Source: Bacillota bacterium (GTDB lineage: Bacteria; Bacillota; Clostridia; Lachnospirales; Lachnospiraceae). Taken from it: a stretch of DNA of 64,000 nucleotides. The notes beneath the pieces are model-generated. The model did no database searches and was not told where the DNA came from. It saw only the letters and a program-made list of their open reading frames with translations. Where the stretch lies: assembly GCA_023423045.1 (NCBI GenBank), contig JAFAGA010000073.1:62001-126000 (forward strand), written 5' to 3'. The translations under genes and the position numbers were made by a program. Of the stretch, positions 7,866 to 17,066 are shown one piece after another. Position 1 is the first letter of the stretch. The number at the start of each line of letters is the position of its first letter.

Positions 7866-9305
7866 ATGAAGCTTACAGTAATCGGAGGAGCCGGTGTACG
7901 CACCGTCATATTCATTAATGGTTTATTGGCCCGTTATAAGAAGCTGAAGATTGATAAAGTGGTGTTATATGATATTAACCGGGAGAAGCTTGAAATTATA
8001 GGCAAGCTGTGCCGTCATGTCATACGGCGCGGGGGAGAGGAGCTTTTGCTGGAGATTGCTCATGATCCGGTGGAGGCAATCTCCGGTGCGGATTATATTG
8101 TTACTACCCTGCGGGTTGGCGGGGATTATTCCAGGGTAGTTGATGAGCAGATTGCCCTGGAGGAAGGCTTGATCGGACAGGAGACAACGGGTGCAGGCGG
8201 CTTTTCCATGGCAGTTCGCACCATTCCGGTTCTTCTGGAGTATTGTGAGATGATTCAAAAGTATTCAAATAACGCCTGGATCTTTAATTTTACCAATCCT
8301 TCCGGCCTGGTAACCCAGGCACTGCGCAATGCCGGTTATGACCGTGTGATCGGAATCTGTGACGCACCCAGCAGCACCAAGTTCCGAATGGCCAGAGAGC
8401 TGGGAGTGAAAGAGCAGGATCTCTACGTGGAATTCTTCGGATTAAATCATCTGTCCTGGATGCAAAGTGTAAAAAGAATGCCGAAAAATCTGTCATCCCC
8501 TGACCATGCCGGCTGCGGCGATCTGACCAGGGATGTGAGAATTCATGGGGAGGAAATTCTTTCTGATTTATTGCAGGACGACGAGTTTTTGAAGAATGTC
8601 CACGAATTCTCCATGTTTGATCCGGACCTGCTCCGTTCCATCGGCTACCTCCCCAATGAATACCTCTATTACTATTATCACAGGGAGAAAGCGCTGGCTA
8701 ATATCCTGAAATCAGGAGCCACCAGAGGCAAAACCATTGAGGAAGTCAACCTTCAGATGATGAAGGAGCTGGACGAAATGGATATTGATGCGGATCCGGA
8801 GGCGGCCCTGCAGGTATTCCTGTATTATATGGCAGTAAGGGAAGGTTCCTATATGAGTATCGAAACCGGCGGAAGAGCTGAGGAAGAGATTAAAAAGGGC
8901 GAGCTTGCGATTCCCGACGGAATGGGATATGCAGGGGTAATGCTGGATTGTATTGAGGGACTTCAGAGCGAGGAAGGGCATTATCTGGTGCTTTCCGTGG
9001 AGAATAACGGATGTATCTCCGGTCTTGAAGACGGGGATATCATCGAGGTGACCTGCAAGGTATCCAAAGACGGCATCCATCCGGTGCCCATCGGTACGAT
9101 TCCGGAGCACTGCTATCTTCTGATACGTCTGATTAAGATGTATGAGAAGCTGACGGTGAAAGCGATAAAAGAGCGCTCTGCCGAAATTGCCGTCCAGGCG
9201 CTGACCCTGCATCCCCTGATTAATTCTTATTCTCTTGCCAAAAAATTGGTGGAAAAGTATAATGTGTCTTATAACAAAATATTAGGAGGAAGCCATGCCC
9301 TTTGA
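7866..9305 (+). CDS. Glycoside hydrolase family 4 (NAD+/metal-dependent)
   Basis: 479 residues. The N-terminal Rossmann motif MKLTVIGGAGVRT binds NAD+. Metal and catalytic motifs of GH4 are present: TNPSG at 143-147, GICDAP with Cys165, and GLNHLSW with His195. GH4 enzymes use an unusual oxidation-elimination-reduction mechanism and act on alpha- or beta-linked substrates, often 6-phosphorylated. Closest in feel to the 6-phospho-beta-glucosidase/alpha-galactosidase branch, but exact specificity cannot be read from the sequence. There is no PTS gene nearby, so a phosphorylated substrate would have to come from the PfkB kinase or from an imported phospho-sugar. The stop overlaps the next start by 11 bp. 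Confidence 0.88.
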   Translation: MKLTVIGGAGVRTVIFINGLLARYKKLKIDKVVLYDINREKLEIIGKLCRHVIRRGGEELLLEIAHDPVEAISGADYIVTTLRVGGDYSRVVDEQIALEEGLIGQETTGAGGFSMAVRTIPVLLEYCEMIQKYSNNAWIFNFTNPSGLVTQALRNAGYDRVIGICDAPSSTKFRMARELGVKEQDLYVEFFGLNHLSWMQSVKRMPKNLSSPDHAGCGDLTRDVRIHGEEILSDLLQDDEFLKNVHEFSMFDPDLLRSIGYLPNEYLYYYYHREKALANILKSGATRGKTIEEVNLQMMKELDEMDIDADPEAALQVFLYYMAVREGSYMSIETGGRAEEEIKKGELAIPDGMGYAGVMLDCIEGLQSEEGHYLVLSVENNGCISGLEDGDIIEVTCKVSKDGIHPVPIGTIPEHCYLLIRLIKMYEKLTVKAIKERSAEIAVQALTLHPLINSYSLAKKLVEKYNVSYNKILGGSHAL

Positions 9306-12300
9306 TTTTCATAACAGAGACCGTATTAAGAATTTGATTGAAGAGATGAAAGAGCTTCGGTATAGAGAGCTCCATGAGATCGAAGCTTTTTCCTGGCATA
9401 CCGATGACGGTACCATTGGTAACCGGGAGCCGCAGGGAACCCCCAGCGAGGTTAAGAAAGGCTTTCGCTGGAAGGGATGGGATCAGTATAACTGGCTGTG
9501 TACCAGACTGGTCATTCCCGAGGAACTAAAAGACAGGGAAGTAATCGGTTTATTTGATTTTGGCGTGCCGGAGGGAACCGGCAACAACAGCCATTTTGAA
9601 AGCCTGCTGTATTTGAACGGAAAGCCCTACCAGGGGGTGGACGGAAACCACAAGGAGATATTCCTCAATGTATCCGAGAACGGCCTGGAGCTGGATCTTA
9701 AATTCCGTGTATGGACCGGATTAAGCGGAGGGGGCGTTCCCAGGGATATGGTCATGGAGATAGAACGTGCACAGTTCGGTGTGCTGGATCATCCGACGGA
9801 TGATTTCTATTTTCTGGCCAGGAATGTGCTGGAGACCTATGAGATACTGGATCCAAACAATGAACACAGGGAATGGATGCTGAGCACTCTGGTCAGGGCA
9901 TTTGACTTTGTGGACTATACGGAGCCGGGCTCCGAGGCTTTCTATCAGAGTGTGGAGCAGGCATACGAGTATTTGAACGGGAAGATGGACGGCAGAGGCA
10001 AGCCGGATGTATGGGTAAGCATGCTGGGGCATACCCATATTGATGTGGCATGGCTTTGGAGACTTCGCCATACCAGAGAGAAGGCGGCCCGTTCCTTCTC
10101 GACGGTGAATCGCATGATGGACCGGTATGACCATTATACCTTCCTTCAATCCCAGGCTCAGCTCTATGAATATATAAAAACAGATTATCCTGATGTCTAT
10201 GAGCATATCAAAGCCCGGGTTGCCCAGGGGAAATGGGAACCCTCCGGTTCCATGTGGGTGGAATGTGACTGCAATCTGGCGAGCGGGGAATCCATCGTCC
10301 GGCAGATTCTGGTAGGCAAGAATTTCTTTAAAAAGGAATTCGGATATGAGAATGAATTCCTGTGGCTGCCCGATGTATTCGGATATTCCTGGGCTCTTCC
10401 CCAGATACTCAAGAAGTCCGGTGTGAATACCTTTATGACGACAAAGATCAGCTGGAATGATACGAACCGGCTGCCCTATGATACCTTCCTGTGGAGGGGA
10501 ATTGACGGAACGGAGATTACGGCTCATTTTATCACAACGACGGATCAGGCAGGGTCGACTTATTACACCTACAACGGAGATACCAGACCCTATGCGATTA
10601 AGGGCGTGTGGGATAATTACAGAAATAAGGATATGAATAAGGATTTGCTGATCTCCTACGGTTATGGGGATGGAGGAGGCGGCCCAAGCCGTGACATGAT
10701 CGAGACCATCCGGCATATTAATAAAATCCCCGGGATACCCCATGTGCAGGTAGAGCCTGCAACCCAGTATTTCAGGCGCCTGCATGAGACCATTGAAAAG
10801 AATGAGATGGAGGGCTTTCTTCCCGTATGGGACGGCGAGCTTTATCTTGAGTTTCACAGAGGAACCTATACCTCCCAGGCTTATAATAAGAGAATGAACC
10901 GCAGGCTGGAATTTTTGCTCCGGGATGCGGAGATGCTCTGTGTGCTTGCAGGAAGCTTATCCGGTGTACCCTATGACAAGGAGGCTCTGCTGAAGGCATG
11001 GAAGATCGTGCTTTGCCACCAGTTCCACGATATTCTGCCCGGATCATCCATCAAGGAGGTATACGAGGACAGCCATGTGGAATATGAGAAAGCCCTTGCA
11101 ATCATTGACGGAGTATTAGGTCCCGTTGGGGACGGCTTATATCTCAAAGAGGCGGACTCCTTTACCGTATGGAATAATTCCAATTGGAGGAGGAGCTCCT
11201 ATGCGGTTATTCCTGATATAACTCAGGAATGCTGCTTTACAGACCATAAGGGCAATTTGCTGGAGAGCAGAATTAAGGATAACCAGGCATTGGTGTTTGT
11301 CAGAGATATGGAGCCATTCTCCTTTGTCAATATCAAGAGAGGATGCGGGGAGCAAGCTGCAGATAAAGCACAAGCTGCGGGCGGAGTTCCGGCTGAGCAG
11401 AGATCGAAGAAGCTTAATCAGGCATCCACCAGATTTTATGATGTGTCCTGGAATGAGCAGGGACAGCTGACCAGAATCTATGATAAGGAAGCAGGAAGAG
11501 AGATCCTTCCGGAAGGCAAGTCTGGCAATGTCCTCCAGATTTTTGAGGATAAGCCCAGATGCTTTGATGCCTGGGAGCTGGAGCCTACCATAGACAGGAA
11601 GAAGGAAACCATAAAGGAATGCAAGGAAATCAGCGTGGAGGAGAATCCCCTCGGCATCTTTGTCACCTTCACCTGGACCTACCATATATCAGAGATCCGG
11701 CAGGTAATGTGCCTGTACCATGAGAAAAAGCGGATTGATTTCAAGACAGAGGCAGATTGGCAGGAGCGCCAAAAGCTTATGAAGGTGGCATTTCCTGTGA
11801 ATGTTCGTGCCGTGGACGCGAGGTTTGATATCCAGTACGGCAATATCCGCCGTCCCATCACCAGGAATACCAGCTGGGAAGCTGCAAAGTTCGAGGTAGT
11901 AGCCCACAAGTGGGTGGATCTGAGCGAAACAGGATACGGGGTGGCTCTGCTCAATGACTGCAAATACGGGTACGATGTGCTGGAGGACACTATTCGGCTG
12001 ACATTGATTAAATCGGCCATTGATCCGGACTATGCCGCGGACCTGGGACATCATGAATTCACCTACTCTATCTATCCCCATGCCGGAGAGTGGTATCAAA
12101 GCGATCTGGAACAGGAGGCCTTTGATCTCAATAATCCGCTGGTGGCTGTCAGTGGGGCAGGAAGGTTCTGTCAGGGAAGCTTCTTTACCTTTGGCAATCA
12201 TAATATCGTTGTAGATTGTATCAAGCAGGCGGAGAACACAGAGGAAGTGGTGATCCGTTTCCATGAATATGCCGGCTCCAGAGGAGAGGTTCCCGTAACC

Positions 12301-12432
12301 AGCAGTTTACCGATCCATTCCTGGTGCGAGAGTGACCTGATGGAGCAGCCGTTGGGAACTTATACGGAAGGAACGATACAGATAGAGATTAAGCCTTATG
12401 AGATCAAGACTCTGTTGGTTAAATTAAAATAA
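9295..12432 (+). CDS. Alpha-mannosidase, GH38
   Basis: 1045 residues with an AGGAGG site inside the end of the GH4 gene. After an N-terminal ~230-residue domain comes the catalytic GH38 domain: MLGHTHIDVAWLWRLRHT (zinc ligands His248 and Asp250), WLPDVFGYSWALPQ (nucleophile Asp360) and CHQFHDILPGSS. The C-terminal half is the beta-rich region of GH38 enzymes. No signal peptide, so it acts in the cytoplasm on imported mannosides. GH38 enzymes of bacteria remove alpha-linked mannose from N-glycan-like oligosaccharides. Length and domain order are normal for long bacterial members. Confidence 0.93.
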   Translation: MPFDFHNRDRIKNLIEEMKELRYRELHEIEAFSWHTDDGTIGNREPQGTPSEVKKGFRWKGWDQYNWLCTRLVIPEELKDREVIGLFDFGVPEGTGNNSHFESLLYLNGKPYQGVDGNHKEIFLNVSENGLELDLKFRVWTGLSGGGVPRDMVMEIERAQFGVLDHPTDDFYFLARNVLETYEILDPNNEHREWMLSTLVRAFDFVDYTEPGSEAFYQSVEQAYEYLNGKMDGRGKPDVWVSMLGHTHIDVAWLWRLRHTREKAARSFSTVNRMMDRYDHYTFLQSQAQLYEYIKTDYPDVYEHIKARVAQGKWEPSGSMWVECDCNLASGESIVRQILVGKNFFKKEFGYENEFLWLPDVFGYSWALPQILKKSGVNTFMTTKISWNDTNRLPYDTFLWRGIDGTEITAHFITTTDQAGSTYYTYNGDTRPYAIKGVWDNYRNKDMNKDLLISYGYGDGGGGPSRDMIETIRHINKIPGIPHVQVEPATQYFRRLHETIEKNEMEGFLPVWDGELYLEFHRGTYTSQAYNKRMNRRLEFLLRDAEMLCVLAGSLSGVPYDKEALLKAWKIVLCHQFHDILPGSSIKEVYEDSHVEYEKALAIIDGVLGPVGDGLYLKEADSFTVWNNSNWRRSSYAVIPDITQECCFTDHKGNLLESRIKDNQALVFVRDMEPFSFVNIKRGCGEQAADKAQAAGGVPAEQRSKKLNQASTRFYDVSWNEQGQLTRIYDKEAGREILPEGKSGNVLQIFEDKPRCFDAWELEPTIDRKKETIKECKEISVEENPLGIFVTFTWTYHISEIRQVMCLYHEKKRIDFKTEADWQERQKLMKVAFPVNVRAVDARFDIQYGNIRRPITRNTSWEAAKFEVVAHKWVDLSETGYGVALLNDCKYGYDVLEDTIRLTLIKSAIDPDYAADLGHHEFTYSIYPHAGEWYQSDLEQEAFDLNNPLVAVSGAGRFCQGSFFTFGNHNIVVDCIKQAENTEEVVIRFHEYAGSRGEVPVTSSLPIHSWCESDLMEQPLGTYTEGTIQIEIKPYEIKTLLVKLK

Positions 12433-12469
12433 ATCAACCGTTCATGGAATGCAGAAAGAGGAAACAGGA

Positions 12470-13987
12470 ATGAAATTCGTACAGGAAGAGATAATAAAGC
12501 TGCAAAAGAAGTATGAGAGTATTCTTATTCCGTTTTTTGAAGATTCCGATCTGAGAAGCAGACTGCTGCAATTACCTTTTGCACCGGAGTATCTGGAGGC
12601 AGTGATACAAGGCGGCCATAAGGGAAAGCAGCAGGGCTTTCCGCAGCAAAGTTACCGGGAGCAAAACTATTTACTTCCGTATAAGGGAGGTATGGTATCT
12701 CTTACATTCATGAAGATTGGAAAGCAATCCAGGTCCTGGCTGCATCAACTGAGCGAATTATTTTCCTGCTTCGGAAAGGAAGTGGAGGGGGACTGCCAGA
12801 TTCTTCTGGAAGGGCTGCAATTTGATGAGTACGATGTGCAGCTGATCGCGGAGACAATCATTAAAGCCATGTTCCGAGGAGCTTATTCCCTCTCCAAGGA
12901 GGAGCTTGGGAAGGCCGCCGGAGCAAGGCTGTTCTCCCGGAGGGACAAGCTAAAGAAGGAGAAAGACGGATTAAATATCACCCTGATCTGCTGTGATAAC
13001 CTCCAAAGCGGCATCAAAAGAGGGATGGATTACGGTGAGTGTATCAATTATGCCAGGATGCTGGGGGATATTCCGAACAACTATCTCCATGTGAGACAGT
13101 TTGCCGAATACCTTACGGACTTTGCTAAGGAGTATAAGCTTCCGGTTGAAATTCTGGGAAAGCCGGAGCTGGAGGCCTTACATAGCGGCGGTATCCTGGG
13201 AGTCAATGCAGGAAGCAATGAGGAAGCCAATCTAATTACAATTTATTATGAAGGAAGCCCGGGAGCGCCGCTGACCGCCCTGATTGGGAAGGCTGTTATG
13301 TTCGACAGCGGCGGCTATCATCTGAAATCCATCGGCGGAATGTCCGGAATGAAATATGATATGTGCGGAGCAGCCAATATGTTATCCGCATTGGAGATCA
13401 TAGTAAGGCGAAAAAGCAAAAGCAATATTCTTCTGGTGATACCGGCGGTGGAGAATGTAATCAGCCCGGATGCCTGCAAAATGGGAGATGTGCTCACGAC
13501 CATGTCAGGGAAGACAGTGGAGGTCTATAATACCGATGCGGAAGGCAGGCTCATCCTCTGCGACGCCATTACTTATGCCATAAGAAAGGGTGCTGACCGT
13601 CTCATAGATCTTGCAACCTTGACCTATTCCTGCCAGAGTGCGCTGGGAGATGAAATATCCGGAGTATACTCCAATAACGACGGATATTATGAGGAGTTTG
13701 CATTAAAGGCCGCGAAACAGTGTGAAAGGATATGGAGGCTTCCGCTGGATGCAGTTTACCATAGGCCCCTATACTGTACACAAACAGCAGATTTAATTAA
13801 CTATGCCCCCGGCAGCCATGGAGGTGCCAACGTTGCCGCCTGTTTTTTGGAGGAGTTTGTAGAGAATGAAATGCCATGGATCCATCTGGACGTGGTGGGG
13901 ACCGCAGTGAACAGAAGCGAAAGCAGGTTTCTGGGTGCCGGTGCAACCGGTGTACTTGCCGCTTCCATTGCCGCCTTCCTGGAATAA
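12470..13987 (+). CDS. Leucyl aminopeptidase, M17 (PepA-like)
   Basis: 505 residues from the ATG at 12470 (AGAGG 8 nt upstream); an earlier ATG at 12449 lacks a site. The C-terminal catalytic domain shows GKAVMFDSGGYHLK, MKYDMCGAANM and the family signature NTDAEGRLIL, supplying the two-metal site (Lys, three Asp, Glu). M17 enzymes remove N-terminal residues from peptides in the cytoplasm as hexamers. Its placement between two alpha-mannosidase genes is unusual and suggests that the imported substrate carries peptide, as in glycopeptides, or that the protein has been recruited for another amide. The family assignment is firm; the role in the locus is inference. Confidence 0.9.
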   Translation: MKFVQEEIIKLQKKYESILIPFFEDSDLRSRLLQLPFAPEYLEAVIQGGHKGKQQGFPQQSYREQNYLLPYKGGMVSLTFMKIGKQSRSWLHQLSELFSCFGKEVEGDCQILLEGLQFDEYDVQLIAETIIKAMFRGAYSLSKEELGKAAGARLFSRRDKLKKEKDGLNITLICCDNLQSGIKRGMDYGECINYARMLGDIPNNYLHVRQFAEYLTDFAKEYKLPVEILGKPELEALHSGGILGVNAGSNEEANLITIYYEGSPGAPLTALIGKAVMFDSGGYHLKSIGGMSGMKYDMCGAANMLSALEIIVRRKSKSNILLVIPAVENVISPDACKMGDVLTTMSGKTVEVYNTDAEGRLILCDAITYAIRKGADRLIDLATLTYSCQSALGDEISGVYSNNDGYYEEFALKAAKQCERIWRLPLDAVYHRPLYCTQTADLINYAPGSHGGANVAACFLEEFVENEMPWIHLDVVGTAVNRSESRFLGAGATGVLAASIAAFLE

Positions 13988-14060
13988 TTACAGGAGGGGC
14001 AGGAGATGGGACCTTAACATAAAGCTGGTTCACAAAGTGTATCAATTGTTGCTGACATAA

Positions 14061-14082
14061 GGCCAGCGGCTTGTCGCTTGCC
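14061..14082 (+). other. Small hairpin in the aminopeptidase-GH125 gap
   Basis: GGCCAGCG and CGCTTGCC (one mismatch) flank a 6-nt loop about 40 bp upstream of the GH125 start. There is no T-run, so it is not a terminator; it may be an mRNA processing or stability element. No promoter of good quality is seen in this 132-bp gap. Confidence 0.25.
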
Positions 14083-14119
14083 GTTATTCGAATAAAGAAG
14101 ATGAAAGAGAGGAAAGCAT

Positions 14120-15418
14120 ATGAAGCCGGAAGAAAAACAAAGACAATTAAATCAGGCGGTTGACGAAATCGCTGCAAAAATAACGGATCGATTTAGAGAT
14201 AATGAAAAATTATCTCAGATGTTTCAAAATTGCTATGGCAGCACGGCAAAAACAACAACGAAATTCCTGGAGAACGGGGAAGCATTTGTATTTACCGGAG
14301 ATATTGCTGCAATGTGGCTGAGGGATTCCTCTGCCCAGGTGGTCCATTATCTTCCCTTTGTAAGAGAATATCCGATTTTGTCGGAGCTGGTACAGGGGCT
14401 GATTAAGAGACAGATGCGCTATATCCTCATCGACCCCTATGCCAACGCGTTCAACGAAGAGGCTAACGGTAACTGCTGGGAGGTGGATATTACAGAGTCC
14501 ACACCTTGGAACTGGGAGCGAAAATATGAGATCGATTCCCTCTGTTATCCTGTTTGGCTGCTTCATGAATACTATAGCCGGACCGGCGACAAAAGCATCT
14601 TTACAGAGGAAGTGAAGAAGGTCTTCGCGACAATTCTGGAGTTGTGGAAGAGGGAACAAAGGCATGATACGGATTCTAAGTATTCCTTCATACGGAAGAA
14701 CTGCCCTCCGTCAGATACCCTGACCAGGGAGGGAAGGGGCGAGCCGACAGCATATACGGGCATGACCTGGTCAGGCTTTCGTCCCAGTGATGATGCCTGC
14801 AAGTATGGGTATCTGATTCCCTCCAATATGTTTGCGGCGGTGGTTCTCGGCTACATGTCGGAGTATGCCGGAAATATTTATCATGACAATAGTTTGGCGG
14901 AAGAAGCGGAACATTTAAAGAATGAGATAGAAAACGGCATTCATCAATATGGTATCCTTCACGACGATGAGTTCGGGGATATCTATGCCTATGAGACGGA
15001 CGGCATGGGGAATTACAATCTGATGGATGATGCCAATGTTCCGAGCCTGTTATCCATTCCCTGGCTGAAATATAAGGGGGTACAGGATCCAATCTATCAG
15101 AATACCCGGCGGTTTGTGCTAAGCAAACGAAATCCCTATTATTATGAAGGAACCTATGCCAAGGGGATCGGAAGTCCTCATACCCCGGACCGTTATATCT
15201 GGCATATAGCGCTGACCATGCAGGGACTCACTGCGCAGAGTCAGGAGGAAAAGGATGGTCTGCTTGCACTTTTGATGAATACCGATGCAGAAAAGCAGGT
15301 TATGCACGAAGGTTTTTTCTGTGACGATCCGAAACAATTCACCAGAGAGTGGTTTGCATGGGCCAATTCCCTGTTTGCATTATTTGTGATGCAAGTTTAT
15401 GGCGGGGAGGAGATATGA
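14120..15418 (+). CDS. Exo-alpha-1,6-mannosidase, GH125
   Basis: 432 residues, no signal peptide. The family-defining stretch FTGDIAAMWLRDSSAQ is at residues 58-73, followed by NGNCWEVDITESTPWNWERKYEIDSLCYP and TGMTWSGFRPSDDACKYGYLIPSNMFA, the (alpha/alpha)6-barrel motifs of GH125 (formerly DUF1237). GH125 enzymes are metal-independent, inverting alpha-1,6-mannosidases; together with GH38 they can dismantle high-mannose N-glycans. GAGAGGAAA precedes the ATG. The stop codon overlaps the next start codon (ATGA). Confidence 0.93.
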   Translation: MKPEEKQRQLNQAVDEIAAKITDRFRDNEKLSQMFQNCYGSTAKTTTKFLENGEAFVFTGDIAAMWLRDSSAQVVHYLPFVREYPILSELVQGLIKRQMRYILIDPYANAFNEEANGNCWEVDITESTPWNWERKYEIDSLCYPVWLLHEYYSRTGDKSIFTEEVKKVFATILELWKREQRHDTDSKYSFIRKNCPPSDTLTREGRGEPTAYTGMTWSGFRPSDDACKYGYLIPSNMFAAVVLGYMSEYAGNIYHDNSLAEEAEHLKNEIENGIHQYGILHDDEFGDIYAYETDGMGNYNLMDDANVPSLLSIPWLKYKGVQDPIYQNTRRFVLSKRNPYYYEGTYAKGIGSPHTPDRYIWHIALTMQGLTAQSQEEKDGLLALLMNTDAEKQVMHEGFFCDDPKQFTREWFAWANSLFALFVMQVYGGEEI

Positions 15419-16983
15419 AGAACTATACCTTTGATACAACCATTGAGAAAGAAGTCCTGGAAAATTACTTGTCCAGAGCGGTGACAGCCGCATTCTTGAT
15501 CCATACCAGGACTCTGGAGGATGATCTGAGAGCAATTCGGAACCTGGGAGTTAAATTCATCGGAAGAGCCTCCGGGATATGGGAGCCTGATCCGGATGAC
15601 GAGGAGCATTTCAGAAAATCAAAATATCTGGCAGACCGGGTTCATGAGGTGGATCCGGAGATTATTCTGCAAGCATGTATTTTTGAGGCGGTATACCGTC
15701 ACATCGAAAACTTTAAGGTTCCTGCCCATGTATTTGAGGCCTTCGGTCTGGAACCGGAGGATAGGGGCTTTCGCTTTGAGGAAATGAAATTTCCCCAGGG
15801 TCCCCGGGGATTTATCTGGGGTGAGAACGGTGCTCTGCCCGATATCGACCGCCTGGAGACAAGACTGTGGTTCTATTACCGTGCAACCGGATATATTGAT
15901 GCCGGCTATGAAGCGCTTCATATGGGACAAATTCATCTGTACACAGCCAATGACCGGGGAATGGTCAAAATGGCCGGGCTGATGGAGATGATCCGTGCCT
16001 ACGCGAAGGTGCATGGAAGGCGGCACATAGTACTCATGGATGCCCACAGCCATGGAATTAGCATACGGGGCAAATTGCTGCTGGATTATCATGCCATGCC
16101 CTTCACCAGATATCCGGTGCCGGACCGGGAAGGGGAAAAGCTGGTACTGGTCCGGGAAGGCTTTAGCGAGGGAGGCTTAAATCCCAACGGCTGGAGTGCC
16201 GATACGATGCCCTATCTTATGGAGTATGACAACTGGGGCGGCAAGGTATTGGACGATTTCGAAAGCTGTTCCTATGAGGAGCGTGCCTGGAAGGACTGGT
16301 GGGGATATGATCAGATCGGCTGGTTTGCCAATCAGGGAGAAGAAGATCAGGGTAAATTTCTGGAGTATACCTATAAATGGACTGCAATCAATAATGTGAA
16401 TGCATATTTTGAGATACCCTTTCGAAGATCATTGGAGCGGGCTGCCGTAGCCGTGGAGCGTGCCGATAATGGAAAGACGGACCTTCAGGACTATTACCAG
16501 ATCAACACCAAAAGTCCGGCTTGTCCCATGGGCTTTAACCAGGAAGAAACAGTGAAAAGGCTATGGGCTATGGGAGATAGTTTGCGTAAGAAGGCAGGTA
16601 ATCCGGAAGGGCTGATCGATTATGGAGCAAAGGATACCTATGATGAAGAAACCGGCATGAAGCTGCCGGAAAAGGTGGTAGTCTACGGCAGTTTTCAGCC
16701 CTATGTCGGAGCGGTAAAGAATGACTCCAACAGTGAAATTACAAGAATGTATTATATCGGAGATAATACTTATTCCCTCTCTGTGATCCTTCCCTATGCC
16801 GGTGAATATGACTATGCCATCTCCACCTATGGAACCTTATCGTCCACCTATTGCTATGATACCTATCCGAGAAGCGGTTCCTCCAATAAAGGCTTTTTTA
16901 GGGTGGAGAAAGATAATACGGCAGTAAGATTTCAGTACAAGTTTATAGATAACATCGTGACCATTCAGCAGTTCGAGGATTAA
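15415..16983 (+). CDS. Unrecognised 522-residue protein, last gene of the mannoside locus
   Basis: The ATG at 15415 overlaps the GH125 stop by 4 bp (ATGA) and has GGGGAGGAG upstream, so it is translationally coupled. The frame is open to 15349 but that would lie inside GH125. The protein is soluble, without signal peptide, and very rich in aromatic and acidic residues. Features: GRASGIWEPDPDDEEHF near residue 50, repeated Trp/Tyr-acid clusters, a possible barrel segment IVLMDAHSHGI near 205-215, SADTMPYLMEYDNWGGKVLDDFES near 265, and a C-terminal beta-rich region starting near 420 (VVVYGSFQPYVGAVKNDSN). Such composition suits a carbohydrate-active (beta/alpha) barrel plus beta-sandwich, but no family I know fits. 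Function unknown; an accessory glycosidase is the natural guess. Confidence 0.85.
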   Translation: MKNYTFDTTIEKEVLENYLSRAVTAAFLIHTRTLEDDLRAIRNLGVKFIGRASGIWEPDPDDEEHFRKSKYLADRVHEVDPEIILQACIFEAVYRHIENFKVPAHVFEAFGLEPEDRGFRFEEMKFPQGPRGFIWGENGALPDIDRLETRLWFYYRATGYIDAGYEALHMGQIHLYTANDRGMVKMAGLMEMIRAYAKVHGRRHIVLMDAHSHGISIRGKLLLDYHAMPFTRYPVPDREGEKLVLVREGFSEGGLNPNGWSADTMPYLMEYDNWGGKVLDDFESCSYEERAWKDWWGYDQIGWFANQGEEDQGKFLEYTYKWTAINNVNAYFEIPFRRSLERAAVAVERADNGKTDLQDYYQINTKSPACPMGFNQEETVKRLWAMGDSLRKKAGNPEGLIDYGAKDTYDEETGMKLPEKVVVYGSFQPYVGAVKNDSNSEITRMYYIGDNTYSLSVILPYAGEYDYAISTYGTLSSTYCYDTYPRSGSSNKGFFRVEKDNTAVRFQYKFIDNIVTIQQFED

Positions 16984-17006
16984 GGCCGGAGGGATCAGGA
17001 TGGAGA

Positions 17007-17053
17007 AAAACCCGATACTGTGGCTTGCAAAGCAGGCGGCAGTTTCGGGTTTT
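17007..17053. terminator. Bidirectional intrinsic terminator between convergent genes
   Basis: AAAACCCGATACTG pairs with CAGTTTCGGGTTTT with one mismatch. A/T-rich flanks on both sides let it end both the mannoside locus and the minus-strand zinc operon. Confidence 0.8.
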
Positions 17054-17066
17054 CGTTGTGTTAAGC

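Noticed and set aside
9721..10857. Long minus-strand open frame (378 codons) opposite the GH38 gene
   Set aside because: The plus-strand GH38 frame has clear catalytic motifs; the antisense frame shows no family motif and lacks a promoter and ribosome binding site.
11689..12264. Minus-strand open frames opposite the C-terminal half of GH38
   Set aside because: Shadow of codon bias in the real gene; composition is not protein-like.
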